Below are positions 39,959-47,337 of a stretch of 58,524 nucleotides of DNA, piece after piece. How positions within the stretch are numbered: the stretch's first letter is position 1; each line of letters starts with the position of its first letter. Source of the DNA: an uncultured bacterium (GTDB lineage: Bacteria; Patescibacteriota; Gracilibacteria; Absconditabacterales; Absconditicoccaceae); the NCBI GenBank assembly GCA_916049765.1, contig CAJZIX010000007.1, positions 1-58,524 on the forward strand. Direction: 5' to 3'. The translations under genes and the position numbers were made by a program. The notes under the pieces were generated by a model. It was given only the letters and a program-made list of their open reading frames with translations. It did not search any database and had not been told where the DNA came from.

Positions 39959-41170
39959 ATGCTCCTTATTTGAGATATTCACATTACTTCAAAGATTAAG
40001 ACAGAATTACTTGAGCAGATTAAAGCCTTTGTCGCCTCACAGCCAGAAGAAAAAAATCTGATTTTTCTTGGGGATTTCGTTTATCATTTCAGCTATGATA
40101 GAGGAGCTTTGCTCGCACTCTTTGAGCTTTTCCTAGAATTCTATTCGCAGGGTAAAAATCTCTACATTCTCGCAGGAAATCACGATCGGCTCGGAAGTTC
40201 TTTTGTGTATGAGGAGGGGAAACAGGTGTTTGATCTCCTTCAGCACCAGCAAAACTCAGGAAAACTCCATTTCATCACGAAACCTTGGATTACCGAGCTT
40301 GAGGGCGAGAAAATTTTGTTTCTCCCGTTCTGTTTGGATCTGCACGAAGAGGAATATTCAGCTTTCCCTCTCTGAAAGACGCTCCTCACCGAAGAACTCT
40401 TAAAATCCAAAGACAAAAACGAGCAATTCTCCGGAAAACTCAACCAGCTTGTCAATGGCTTTCTCCAACAGGAAAAAAAACTGACCATCATTCATCATTA
40501 CTATCTCAACAAAGAGAAATTTCCTGGTTATCGCTCTGCCTTTGCCTTCAAAGATATTGCACTATCCGAACAACTGTTAAATCTTCCGGATTTGAAGTTG
40601 ATTTCAGGGCATTTGCACGCTCCTTTTAGCTACAAAAATTATCTCTGTACAGGGAGTGCTTGGGCGACCTCTTCCCTAGAATCCAATCAGATTAAGGGTT
40701 TTTTTAGCTATTCGCAGGGGGAGTTTTCGTTTTTCTGAACGCAGATTATCAATTATCTGGAGAGTGAACCTAGTTCCACGCTCCAAGCCTCTGATCTTCA
40801 ATCCCTCTATCTCCAGATCCAGTCTCAAACGGAAAAAAATCTGACTTCTCCCTCTTTTTCGTTGTTGCATTGCAGTTTCCCTTCTTTAGATCCAAAAAAA
40901 ACCGTCCTTACCCTCAAGGTTAAGCATTTGGACTATGAAAAAATTGACGAAGCGCTTGCTCCTGAACTGAGGACTCAGCTTTCTGATTTTAGACTCAAAA
41001 AAACTTCCGAAAAGGTGGATGATTTGCTTTCTCAGCTAGAAAAACCTGATGGCGACGCCTTACAAACATTTGGCTGATGGAAAGAACTCTTAAAAGCCTT
41101 TTTGCAGAAGCAATATCCGGAGGACTTCTGAAAATATGAGGAGATACTGAAAAAGTTAGAAGTCTTGTAG
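39959..41170 (+). CDS. SbcD/Mre11-like calcineurin-type phosphoesterase
   Basis: 403 aa. All metal motifs of the family are present: LLIGDIHIT (GDIH with Gly = TGA), IFLGDFVYH (GDxx), LYILAGNHDRLG (GNHD), LTIIHHYY and LISGHLHAPF (GHxH). The C-terminal ~150 aa are unrecognised, with a conserved-looking LLHCSFPSLD segment. SbcD-like nucleases work with an SbcC ATPase in DNA end processing, but sbcC is not seen next to it, so DNA repair is inferred from family only. Confidence 0.85.
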
Positions 41171-41205
41171 GGAGAGTTTTTCCTTTCCTCGGCTTCTTCT
41201 TGAAA

Positions 41206-41241
41206 GTTTAGAAACTATATAAGATTTCTACTTTTGTAGAT
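41206..41241 (+). CRISPR. Solitary Cas12a-type direct repeat, copy 1
   Basis: A 36-nt sequence starting GTTTAGAAACTATATAAG and ending GATTTCTACTTTTGTAGAT. The 3' part is the Cas12a crRNA handle: stem TCTAC/GTAGA with a TTTT loop, and 36 nt is the usual Cas12a repeat length. It differs from copy 2 at one position (T/C at base 4). A 27-nt spacer-sized segment follows, then GTTTAGAAA (41269-41277), the first nine bases of a repeat, after which similarity stops. No cas gene is visible in the window. Confidence 0.85.
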
Positions 41242-41262
41242 TGAGGGGAATTATCCCCTCAA
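41241..41262 (+). repeat. Perfect hairpin in the spacer position of repeat copy 1
   Basis: TTGAGGGG (41241-41248), loop AATTAT, CCCCTCAA (41255-41262). It occupies most of the 27-nt segment after the repeat. No T-run follows, so it is not a normal terminator. Confidence 0.8.
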
Positions 41263-41298
41263 TATATTGTTTAGAAAAGCTGAAATGCGAGACAAAAA

Positions 41299-41330
41299 CT
41301 CAATAAGTATTACTTATTGAGCTTTTTATT
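41299..41330. terminator. Bidirectional terminator between repeat 1 and csoR
   Basis: Perfect inverted repeat CTCAATAAGTA (41299-41309) / TACTTATTGAG (41311-41321), flanked by AAAAA on the left and TTTTT on the right, so it can end transcripts from both the phosphoesterase/repeat side and the csoR side. Confidence 0.85.
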
Positions 41331-41384
41331 TAAAGAAAATAACAGAGAGATCTGATTCTATTTTCAGGATTAAGTTTTTTTTTA

Positions 41385-41663
41385 TTACTTTTTATTTAAA
41401 TCAGTCAATCTTAAAAATTCCTGAACAAAAGACTCTGCCTTTTCTGGAGAGGATAGTTTATCTTTTCAACAGGTCATCAGATGGGACTTAAGTAGAGTAG
41501 TATTCATTTTTTTTAAAAGTCCAATAGTTGCGTTAATTTGCTGGACGATATCTCAACAATAAGTACTTTCTTTGATGAGCGTATCTATTTTTCTGATCAT
41601 TCCTTGGATTTTTTTAAGGTTAAGAACGAGTGTATGATGAGTCGTTGGATCGCTGTGGAGCAT
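41385..41663 (-). CDS. csoR: CsoR-family metal-sensing repressor
   Basis: 92 aa, all helical. LNLKKIQGMIRKIDTLIKES and YCGDIVQQINATIGLLKKMN match the CsoR/RcnR family. The copper ligand set C-H-C is complete: Cys36 (TYCGD), His61 and Cys65 (KSHLMTCG); TGA codons encode the Gly after both Cys. CsoR tetramers leave DNA when Cu(I) binds. It follows the Cys-rich peptide gene in the same minus-strand unit, downstream of a palindromic operator; autoregulation by copper is inferred. Confidence 0.88.
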
Positions 41664-41724
41664 TTTTTACATAAAGATACTAAAAGACTCTCTTTAAGAG
41701 TTTAAAGAGAGTCTATAGTTACTG

Positions 41725-41841
41725 CTACTTATTGCAAGAGCAAGTTTGAGAATTTTCTGTTTCACAGTGTGTACATGTGCAGCTAGATCCGCAAGAGCAG
41801 TTATTCCCGTAGTTACATGAACAATTTGTTCTTTCTGTCAT
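41725..41841 (-). CDS. Metallothionein-like Cys-rich peptide
   Basis: 38 aa with nine Cys in CxC/CxxxC spacing: TNCSCNYGNNCSCGSSCTCT, then HCETENSQTCSCNK. This is metallothionein-like and fits metal (probably Cu(I)) sequestration. ATG 41841 is chosen because the promoter and operator lie just upstream; a longer reading to 41922 would run through both. First gene of the unit with csoR. Confidence 0.75.
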   Translation of the reverse strand: MTERTNCSCNYGNNCSCGSSCTCTHCETENSQTCSCNK

Positions 41842-41865
41842 TGATGTAGTCTTTAAAATATAAAT

Positions 41866-41890
41866 ATACCATAACCTATGGTTATGGTAT
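41866..41890 (-). promoter_or_regulatory. Operator palindrome for CsoR
   Basis: Two perfect 11-bp arms, ATACCATAACC (41866-41876) and GGTTATGGTAT (41880-41890), with a 3-bp centre. It begins 4 bp downstream of the -10 box of the minus-strand promoter, so a bound repressor would cover the transcription start. Assignment to CsoR is by adjacency. Confidence 0.8.
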
Positions 41891-41894
41891 GAGG

Positions 41895-41922
41895 ATAATA
41901 CTCTTTTTTTAAAAAAATGCAA
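41895..41922 (-). promoter_or_regulatory. Promoter of the Cys-rich peptide-csoR unit
   Basis: On the minus strand: -35 TTGCAT (41917-41922), 16-bp spacer, -10 TATTAT (41895-41900). The same 16-bp spacing occurs at the other promoters read in this window. Confidence 0.75.
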
Positions 41923-41993
41923 GAGATTTTTAGAAGAAAGAAAAAATAGACTTTAACTGGATTTTTAGTCAGAAGCTTAATAAAAAAAGATCA

Positions 41994-42029
41994 GTTCAGA
42001 AACTATATAAGATTTCTACTTTTGTAGAT
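41994..42029 (+). CRISPR. Solitary Cas12a-type direct repeat, copy 2
   Basis: Starts GTTCAGAAACTATATAAG and ends GATTTCTACTTTTGTAGAT; the last 32 nt are identical to copy 1. It lies 788 bp from copy 1 in the same orientation, just upstream (relative to the metal operon promoter) and pointing towards gatC. No second repeat follows at spacer distance. The rest of 42030-42185 holds no gene. Confidence 0.85.
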
Positions 42030-42185
42030 ATAAAATAAGTATAAAAATTGATTACGGTATGTTTATTTAGAAAATAAATGAAACTTATATTATTTCCAAT
42101 AATTTTTGCTTAGAAATTGTTTTTTTACTTGCTTTTTACTGAGTAATCTATAATTTGAAACCAGGATTTACTTTTATCAAATGAA

Positions 42186-42467
42186 ATGAAACTTACTGAT
42201 AAAGAATTGACACACCTTGCAAAACTTTCCAAACTAAATTTAACCGTTGATGAACAGGAAAAATTTCAAAAATGACTTCAGAGTATTGTTGATTTTCTTG
42301 GTCAACTCAATGAGATTAATGTTTCTGATGGAGAAGAGCTTGATGAAGAAAGAAAAATTGAAGTCTTTGCAGATCAAGAATCTTTTGCTGAACCAGAAAA
42401 ACTTATCGCTAATAGCAAGCATAAAAAGGTCGATTTTATCTCCGTAAAAACATCATTAAAAGAGTAA
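42186..42467 (+). CDS. gatC: Asp-tRNA(Asn)/Glu-tRNA(Gln) amidotransferase subunit C
   Basis: 93 aa. MKLTDKELTHLAKLSKLNLT and VDEQEKFQKGLQSIVDFLGQ, LNEINVSD match GatC (xxExVxxLAxLARLxLxExExxxxxxxLxxILxxVxxLxxxDT). It stabilises GatA in the GatCAB complex that makes Gln-tRNA(Gln) and/or Asn-tRNA(Asn). One TGA (Gly) in KFQKGLQ. gatA and gatB are not adjacent. Confidence 0.88.
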
Positions 42468-42499
42468 GTATTGTTTTTATTTTTTTTCAAATATAAAAT

Positions 42500-43261
42500 A
42501 TGGGATGGATTGTGGTATTTATCATTGTAGTGCTTTTTCTTACAATGGTAAGAGTAGTAAATCAGTATGAGAGGAAAGTGGTGCTTACTCTTGGAAGATT
42601 TACAGGAACTTTAAAACCAGGTTTAAACCTGATTATTCCTTTTATTCAAACAACAATGAATGTAGACGTTAGAGAAAAGGCAGTAGATGTTCCTTCTCAA
42701 GAGGCGATGACAAAGGATAATATCTCCTGTACCGTTAATGCTGTGATTTATTATAGAATTAAAGAAGATCAGGTAGAGAGAGCAGTCCTTAATGTAAGAA
42801 ATTTAGACTATGCAATGACTCAATTTGCACTTACGACGATGAGAAACATTGTTGGTCAGTTTGAACTTGATGAATTACTTGCCAAAAGAGAGGAGGCAGC
42901 TTCTAAAATTAAGGAAATAGTAGATGAAAAATCTGATGCTTGGGGAGTAGATGTGCTTTCTGTAGAGCTCAAAGATATTAATTTGCCAGATGATCTCAAA
43001 AGAACAATTGGAAAGCAGGCAGAAGCTGAGAGAGAAAAGAGGGCGAAGATTATTACTTCAGAAGGAGAACTAGCTAGTGCAGAGAATCTTAGACAGGCGG
43101 CAAGGATGCTTGCAGAGGCTCCAGGTGCGCTTCACTTGAGGACTCTACAATCGATCAATGATATTAGTTCTGATCAGTCTAACACGACAATCTGGATGAT
43201 GCCTATAGAAATCCTTGATGCAATCAAAGGATTTGGAGCTAACTTTGGCAAGAAGAATTAA
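42500..43261 (+). CDS. SPFH/stomatin-like membrane protein
   Basis: 253 aa. One N-terminal TM (GWIVVFIIVVLFLTMVRVVN), then the SPFH/Band 7 domain: QYERKVVLTLGRFTGTLKPG, LNLIIPFIQTTMNVDVREKA, VDVPSQEAMTKDNISCTVNA, and the helical AEREKRAKIITSEGELASAE region. Stomatins oligomerise into membrane microdomains. An NfeD partner, common next to such genes, is absent. Confidence 0.9.
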   Translation: MGWIVVFIIVVLFLTMVRVVNQYERKVVLTLGRFTGTLKPGLNLIIPFIQTTMNVDVREKAVDVPSQEAMTKDNISCTVNAVIYYRIKEDQVERAVLNVRNLDYAMTQFALTTMRNIVGQFELDELLAKREEAASKIKEIVDEKSDAWGVDVLSVELKDINLPDDLKRTIGKQAEAEREKRAKIITSEGELASAENLRQAARMLAEAPGALHLRTLQSINDISSDQSNTTIWMMPIEILDAIKGFGANFGKKN

Positions 43262-43378
43262 ATTTTTTATTTTTATATGCTTAGAACGACTAGCTTTAAT
43301 GCTGGTCTTTTTTTGATTTTTGGTTTTTTTATTGATGGGGGAGTTTGTTTATTCTGCTTTCGTCCAGATTGCTATCTC

Positions 43379-43406
43379 TTGATTTTGTTTTGACTTTATC
43401 TAATAT
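43379..43406 (+). promoter_or_regulatory. Promoter of the secreted-protein gene
   Basis: -35 TTGATT (43379-43384), 16-bp spacer, -10 TAATAT (43401-43406); about 32 nt leader to ATG 43446. Confidence 0.6.
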
Positions 43407-43445
43407 CAGACCAGAATTGCTTGTTTATCTTTTGATTTTTCTCTG

Positions 43446-44618
43446 ATGAAAAAAAGAATATTTTCAGTTTTTATGCTTATCCTTTTCTCTTTGGCATCAG
43501 TAGCTTTTGCAAGGAACGAGCTGTCTGCTGATCAACTTGATAGCTTAGTTCAAACTTTGCTTGAAAAAGCTTTTTATTACGAAGAAAGCCTTGATCAGTT
43601 TGCTGATGTGATTCAGGACTGTGCAGATCATGCGAAAAGTAGAGAACAACAAGACTTTTGTAAAATCCGACTTGAAAAGAGCTATCCTAAACTCAAGGAA
43701 CAAGCTCCTGCTCAGAGAGCAAAAATAAATCTGAATCCTGAAGATATTCAGCTCAAAAAGCTAGAAACAAAGAAGCTGGAAAAAAGGTTTTGGTTTTCCA
43801 AAAGTGATGGGGGATCTGCCTGTGGAGAATATTGAAAAATATGGCTAGATAAATGGGAGGTGACTATTCCTAAATATAGGCTAAAATCAGAATTTTGGTA
43901 TTTTAATCCTACCAAAAATCCTAAAAGAATTTTTACCTCTCCAGAATGTGAATTTACGAAGTATTTTCAGCAGATTATCCCCTTAGAAAAACGGGAATGG
44001 GTTCACAATAACAGTGTCAGAATCCCCTTGCGAAATGCTATTACTCCAGATTTTTATTCAACGCTCTATGCGGAATATCAGACTCCAATGCTGACTTCTG
44101 AGAGTGAAACTGGAGCGATAGCAAAAGCCTACAAAAAAGTGTATGCAGATGTTTATGAAGTGCCAGACCTTGAAGCTAATGCACAGAAAAATTTTGACCT
44201 AAGAATAGATGAATATTTTAGGCTTGCAGAAGGGGTTCCTCAAAAAAGATTAGAAAGAATCGTAGAAAATTTGGTAGCTGAGAAAAAGATGCTTGTTGAT
44301 GGGTCTGTTTTGAAGCCTTATTGACCGCAAGCTGAATGGTCAAAGTTAAGTGGAGATTTTAGTCAGAGTTTCTGAGCTCAACCTCAATCTCCTATACATC
44401 GGTGTACGAGTGATAGAATCTATATATGAACTCCAATTGCTTTAAGAGAAAAGGGAGGACGAATTGAGAAAGAGAACTGTAGAAACTTGATAGAAAAGAA
44501 GTGGGGTAAAGAGCCAGGTAATTGAACTACGCATATTATTTGGAATAGAAAACAGCCTCAAAAAATCTGAGTTTATATTAGATTTGCAAGAAAAGGTGAT
44601 TTCTTGGTTATAGAATAG
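43446..44618 (+). CDS. Secreted protein of unknown function
   Basis: 390 aa. Signal peptide MKKRIFSVFMLILFSLASVA with cleavage near AFA|RNE. The mature part begins with a helical segment with two Cys (IQDCADHAKSREQQDFCKIR), then a SDGGSACGEYGKIWLDKWEV region and a mixed C-terminal half with RCTSDRIYIGTPIALREKGG and IWNRKQPQKIGVYIRFARKG. TGAs encode several Gly, including FGAQPQ and EPGNGTTH. No family recognised; no TM apart from the signal. Confidence 0.7.
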
Positions 44619-44625
44619 TTTTCGT

Positions 44626-44654
44626 GCTCCTCCTTCTTGAAGGAGCCCTTTTGT
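44626..44654 (+). terminator. Terminator-like hairpin
   Basis: GCTCCT (44626-44631) / AGGAGC (44641-44646) with a short T-run (CCCTTTTG). Weak U-tract. Confidence 0.55.
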
Positions 44655-44665
44655 ATTATTTTCCC

Positions 44666-44693
44666 TTGATTTCTTCTCTTAAAAGAGTATACT
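44666..44693 (+). promoter_or_regulatory. Promoter of rplJ-rplL
   Basis: -35 TTGATT (44666-44671), 16-bp spacer, -10 TATACT (44688-44693). Predicted start near 44700 leaves a leader of about 155 nt. Confidence 0.65.
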
Positions 44694-44699
44694 TCTGTT

Positions 44700-44855
44700 A
44701 TCTTTGCCGTAGACCGTAGGTCGTCCCTTTGGGATGTAAACTGTTCCTACCGAGGTTATTCTTACTATTTGAGGGATCAGATTTTATCTTTTCTTTCAAG
44801 ACATGAGATAACTCTGGCAATGAGTTATTTTTTATTTCCAGGTTTTACACTACTC
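44700..44855 (+). promoter_or_regulatory. Probable L10 leader RNA
   Basis: The ~155-nt leader contains CCGTAGGTCGTCCC…TTCCTACCGAGGTT; the segment CCTACCGAGG resembles the 3' part of ribosomal-protein L10 leaders, which bind the L10-L12 complex to repress the operon. Position directly upstream of rplJ supports it. I have not folded the whole leader. Confidence 0.5.
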
Positions 44856-45368
44856 ATGACAATCTCAAAAGAGAAAAAAGTAGAGCTCGTAAAACAGTAT
44901 GTTCAAGACTTACAATCTGCAAAGAATGTAGTAGTTCTTCAGCAGTCTGGAATCCCAGTAGTGGGAGCTACTCAGATGAGAAAAGGAGTTCTTGAAGCTG
45001 ATGGTAAATTCAATGTCATCAGAAAAAAACTGTTCTTGCTAGCGCTCAAGGAAGCTGGTTACGAAGATGTAGCTGAAAGCGACCTTGAGGGATCAGTAGT
45101 TGTTCTCTATGCAAATGGAGACGAATACGGTCCAATGAAGGTTGTTAATAAGTATGCAAAAGAATTTGCAGCGAACAAGGAGCTTAAGGCTTCTATCAAG
45201 TTCCTTGGAGGGTGGTATGACAAGAAGTGGCATAATTCAGAATATGTTACTGAACTTGCGAATATCCCATCAAGAGAAGAGTTGCTTTCAAAATTGGCAT
45301 ACCTATTCAATTACCCTTTACAGTCAGTTGCTTGTGTGATTGACCAAATTGCAAAAAAAGCTGGATAA
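44856..45368 (+). CDS. rplJ: Large ribosomal subunit protein uL10
   Basis: 170 aa. MTISKEKKVELVKQYVQDLQ and AKNVVVLQQSGIPVVGATQM (family: LRxxLRxAGxxxxVxKNTLxxxA follows), then RKKLFLLALKEAGYEDVAES. The C-terminal helix carrying L12 dimers ends AYLFNYPLQSVACVIDQIAK. ATG 44856 is preferred to an upstream TTG within the leader. Confidence 0.9.
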   Translation: MTISKEKKVELVKQYVQDLQSAKNVVVLQQSGIPVVGATQMRKGVLEADGKFNVIRKKLFLLALKEAGYEDVAESDLEGSVVVLYANGDEYGPMKVVNKYAKEFAANKELKASIKFLGGWYDKKWHNSEYVTELANIPSREELLSKLAYLFNYPLQSVACVIDQIAKKAG

Positions 45369-45417
45369 GCTTTCTCTTATCCGAAATTCCTTTTATTTAT
45401 TATTCTTATCGTAGAAA

Positions 45418-45801
45418 ATGGAATTAACTAAAAACCAACAACAGATCTTGGATCTTGTAAAAGAGATGAATGCTGTTGAACTTAATGGGCTTGTAAAAGC
45501 TTTAGAAGAAGAATTTGGAGTAACTGCTGCTGCTATGGTAGTAGCTGGAAGTGCTGCTGCTGGAGCTGGTGCTGCAGATGCTGGAGCTTCTGATGCTATG
45601 AATGTTGAGCTTACTGATGCAGGACAGCAGAAAATCGCTGTAATTAAAGTGGTTAAAGAAGTTCTTGGTCTTGACCTTAAGGCTGCTAAAGAATTAGTAG
45701 AAAAGGCTCCTGTAATTATTAAAGAAAATGCAAAAGCTGATGAAGCTGAGGCTTTGAAGGCTAAGCTTAGCGAAGCTGGAGCTACTGTAAACTTCAAATA
45801 G
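45418..45801 (+). CDS. rplL: Large ribosomal subunit protein bL12 (L7/L12)
   Basis: 127 aa. N-terminal dimer domain VKEMNAVELNGLVKALEEEF, Ala/Gly hinge, and C-terminal factor-binding domain with QQKIAVIKVVKEVLGLDLKA, AKELVEKAPVIIKENAKADE, ALKAKLSEAGATVNFK (family K…VR…TGLGLKEAKxLVExxP). Stalk protein recruiting GTPase factors. Follows rplJ by 49 bp. Confidence 0.95.
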   Translation: MELTKNQQQILDLVKEMNAVELNGLVKALEEEFGVTAAAMVVAGSAAAGAGAADAGASDAMNVELTDAGQQKIAVIKVVKEVLGLDLKAAKELVEKAPVIIKENAKADEAEALKAKLSEAGATVNFK

Positions 45802-45949
45802 TAATTTTGAGGCTTACAAAAGTCAAAAATCTGATTTTTGATTTCTTTTATCTTTTGAAGAGGGTAAAAGAGACAGCAAAGCGTAAAGGATCTTCTTTTG
45901 GAGAAACTGGATGCAAAGCTGATATTTTATTTTGATTTTAGCACTACGG

Positions 45950-46615
45950 ATGTCTGTATCTGTTCAAGATATTGTTGCTGCACAAGCTCATATTGGGACG
46001 CTTAAAAATGAAGCTCACCCAAAGACAAGTAAATACTGGTCTGAGGTAACCAACGGAGTGGTAGTGATCAATCCAGAAGTGATTGCTGAACAACTTGAAG
46101 CTGCAAAAGCACAGGTTGCTGCTGCAAAAGCTGCTGGGAAAGAAATCTTGGTCGTTTGTGAGAAGAAAATGTATGCCGAAGAACTTGAAGCATTAGCTCA
46201 AAAGGCTGGCGTTGCATTTCTTAACTACAAGGTTTCTGGAGGGTTTTTAACGAACTTTGATACCTTCAAAAAGAGAATTGATTCTATCAATGAAATGGTG
46301 AGCTTTATGGAAACTGATGCTTTTGCATCTTTGACCAAGAAAGAGCAACTCGTGTACAAAAGAAACTTTGAAAGAGCAAATAAGGTCTACAAAGGAGTAA
46401 CTAAACTTAAAAAGAGACCAGAAGTCGTGATTATTGTAGATGGAAATATGCTTTCTACCCTTATTGATGAAGTAGAAAACCTCAAGGGAAAACTTGAAGC
46501 GATTGTAATCGCAGGAACTAACTTCTCAAGATATTGGCCAGAAAACGAGATTATTACCACGAATATCAATAGTTACCAGAGTTTGGATTTTGTTTTGAAG
46601 TCTATTCTCCTCTAA
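45950..46615 (+). CDS. rpsB: Small ribosomal subunit protein uS2
   Basis: 221 aa. VQDIVAAQAHIGTLKNEAHP corresponds to the start (LLxAGVHFGHxxxxWNPKM), with ITTNINSYQSLDFVLKSILL at the end (family IxxNDDAxRSIxLxxxxI). The central RPEVVIIVDGNMLSTLIDEV and EAIVIAGTNFSRYWPENEII match PxxxxVxDxxxExxAxxEAxxLxIPxIxxxDTNxxP in spacing, though many usual residues differ, making this a divergent uS2. tsf is not downstream but at 21380. Confidence 0.85.
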   Translation: MSVSVQDIVAAQAHIGTLKNEAHPKTSKYWSEVTNGVVVINPEVIAEQLEAAKAQVAAAKAAGKEILVVCEKKMYAEELEALAQKAGVAFLNYKVSGGFLTNFDTFKKRIDSINEMVSFMETDAFASLTKKEQLVYKRNFERANKVYKGVTKLKKRPEVVIIVDGNMLSTLIDEVENLKGKLEAIVIAGTNFSRYWPENEIITTNINSYQSLDFVLKSILL

Positions 46616-46638
46616 GAGAGAAACTTATTGGGACTTTT

Positions 46639-46721
46639 GTCATCGCGAGACGAAGTCGTGGCAATCTACTTAAAAGCAAATTTGCTTAGGAATTGGATTG
46701 CTTTACTTTGTTCACAATGAC
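46639..46721. repeat. Palindromic interspersed repeat (GTCAT…GCAATC type)
   Basis: Imperfect palindrome: left arm GTCATCGCGAGACGAAG…GGCAATC, right arm the reverse complement of GTCATTGTGAACAAAG…GCAATC, with an inner perfect AAGCAAATTTGCTT. This GTCATTGCGAG…GCAATC type of intergenic palindrome occurs in many unrelated bacterial genomes. It sits between rpsB and a membrane-protein gene. Confidence 0.8.
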
Positions 46722-46750
46722 AGGGTTGATCTTTACCCCTCTTATTTCCT

Positions 46751-47206
46751 ATGCAAGAACAATCTTACTTGCCGAGTTCGTCTGAAAGAAAGAGAGCTAT
46801 TACTGCCTATCTTTTGATAGGGCTCTTCTTTTTTTCGGGCAAAGAGGATTTAACAGTATATGAATACTTTCATTACAAACAGGCGATTGGACGGTATATG
46901 TCCACGATGACTCTTCTTCTTTTTCAGCTGATGCTTGTTTGGATACCAGTTTTGAAGTGGTTACCTTTCTTTTTCGTGCTTGTAAATCTTGTAATCCTGT
47001 TAATTATGGTATTTAAGGCTTGGAAAGGAAAATATACCCATAACTTACTTCAAGAAAAAAGATGGAAAATGTTTTATGCTGATCTTGGAGGACGGATTCT
47101 TGGAATTTTTGATATAAAAAAGAGAGTCTATTGAGATATTTCCTCTGATAATTCTATGGACTTTTGAGAAACAAATGATCTTTCTGATGCTTCAAAAGAA
47201 CTTTAA
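46751..47206 (+). CDS. Small membrane protein, DUF4870/Tic20-like
   Basis: 151 aa. Three to four hydrophobic segments: RAITAYLLIGLFFFSGKED, TMTLLLFQLMLVWIPVLKWL, PFFFVLVNLVILLIMVFKAW. FHYKQAIGRYM resembles the FHxxQA motif of DUF4870/Tic20-like proteins, by pattern. The C-terminal tail is acidic (SSDNSMDFGETNDLSDASKE), with two TGA (Gly). Function unknown. Confidence 0.65.
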
Positions 47207-47238
47207 TAGTTTATAATATCTTTGAAATTAATTAATGA

Positions 47239-47270
47239 AGTCTGATATAGTATTCAGATTTTTTTTTAAA
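47239..47270 (+). terminator. Terminator after the DUF4870-like gene
   Basis: TCTGA…TCAGA hairpin followed by nine T (47262-47270). Confidence 0.7.
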
Positions 47271-47271
47271 G

Positions 47272-47311
47272 AAAAATCCTAGAAGTATTGTGGATTCTAG
47301 GATTTTCTTTT
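47272..47311. terminator. Bidirectional terminator
   Basis: Perfect 10-bp stem AATCCTAGAA (47275-47284) / TTCTAGGATT (47295-47304), A-run on the left and T-run on the right; serves the convergent minus-strand surface-protein gene. Confidence 0.85.
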
Positions 47312-47337
47312 TATAAGCAATTCTTAAGAAAGCTTTT

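Noticed and set aside
41241..41262. Hairpin after repeat 1 as a rho-independent terminator
   Set aside because: Stem is perfect but is followed by AATATATTG, with no T-run; a better terminator lies at 41299-41330.
41206..42029. A normal CRISPR array between the two repeats
   Set aside because: Only two full repeats, 788 bp apart, with an operon between them and no regular spacing; described as solitary repeats instead.
46639..46721. Possible small RNA or attenuator between rpsB and the next gene
   Set aside because: The sequence matches the widespread GTCAT…GCAATC type of intergenic palindrome, so a repeat is the simpler explanation.
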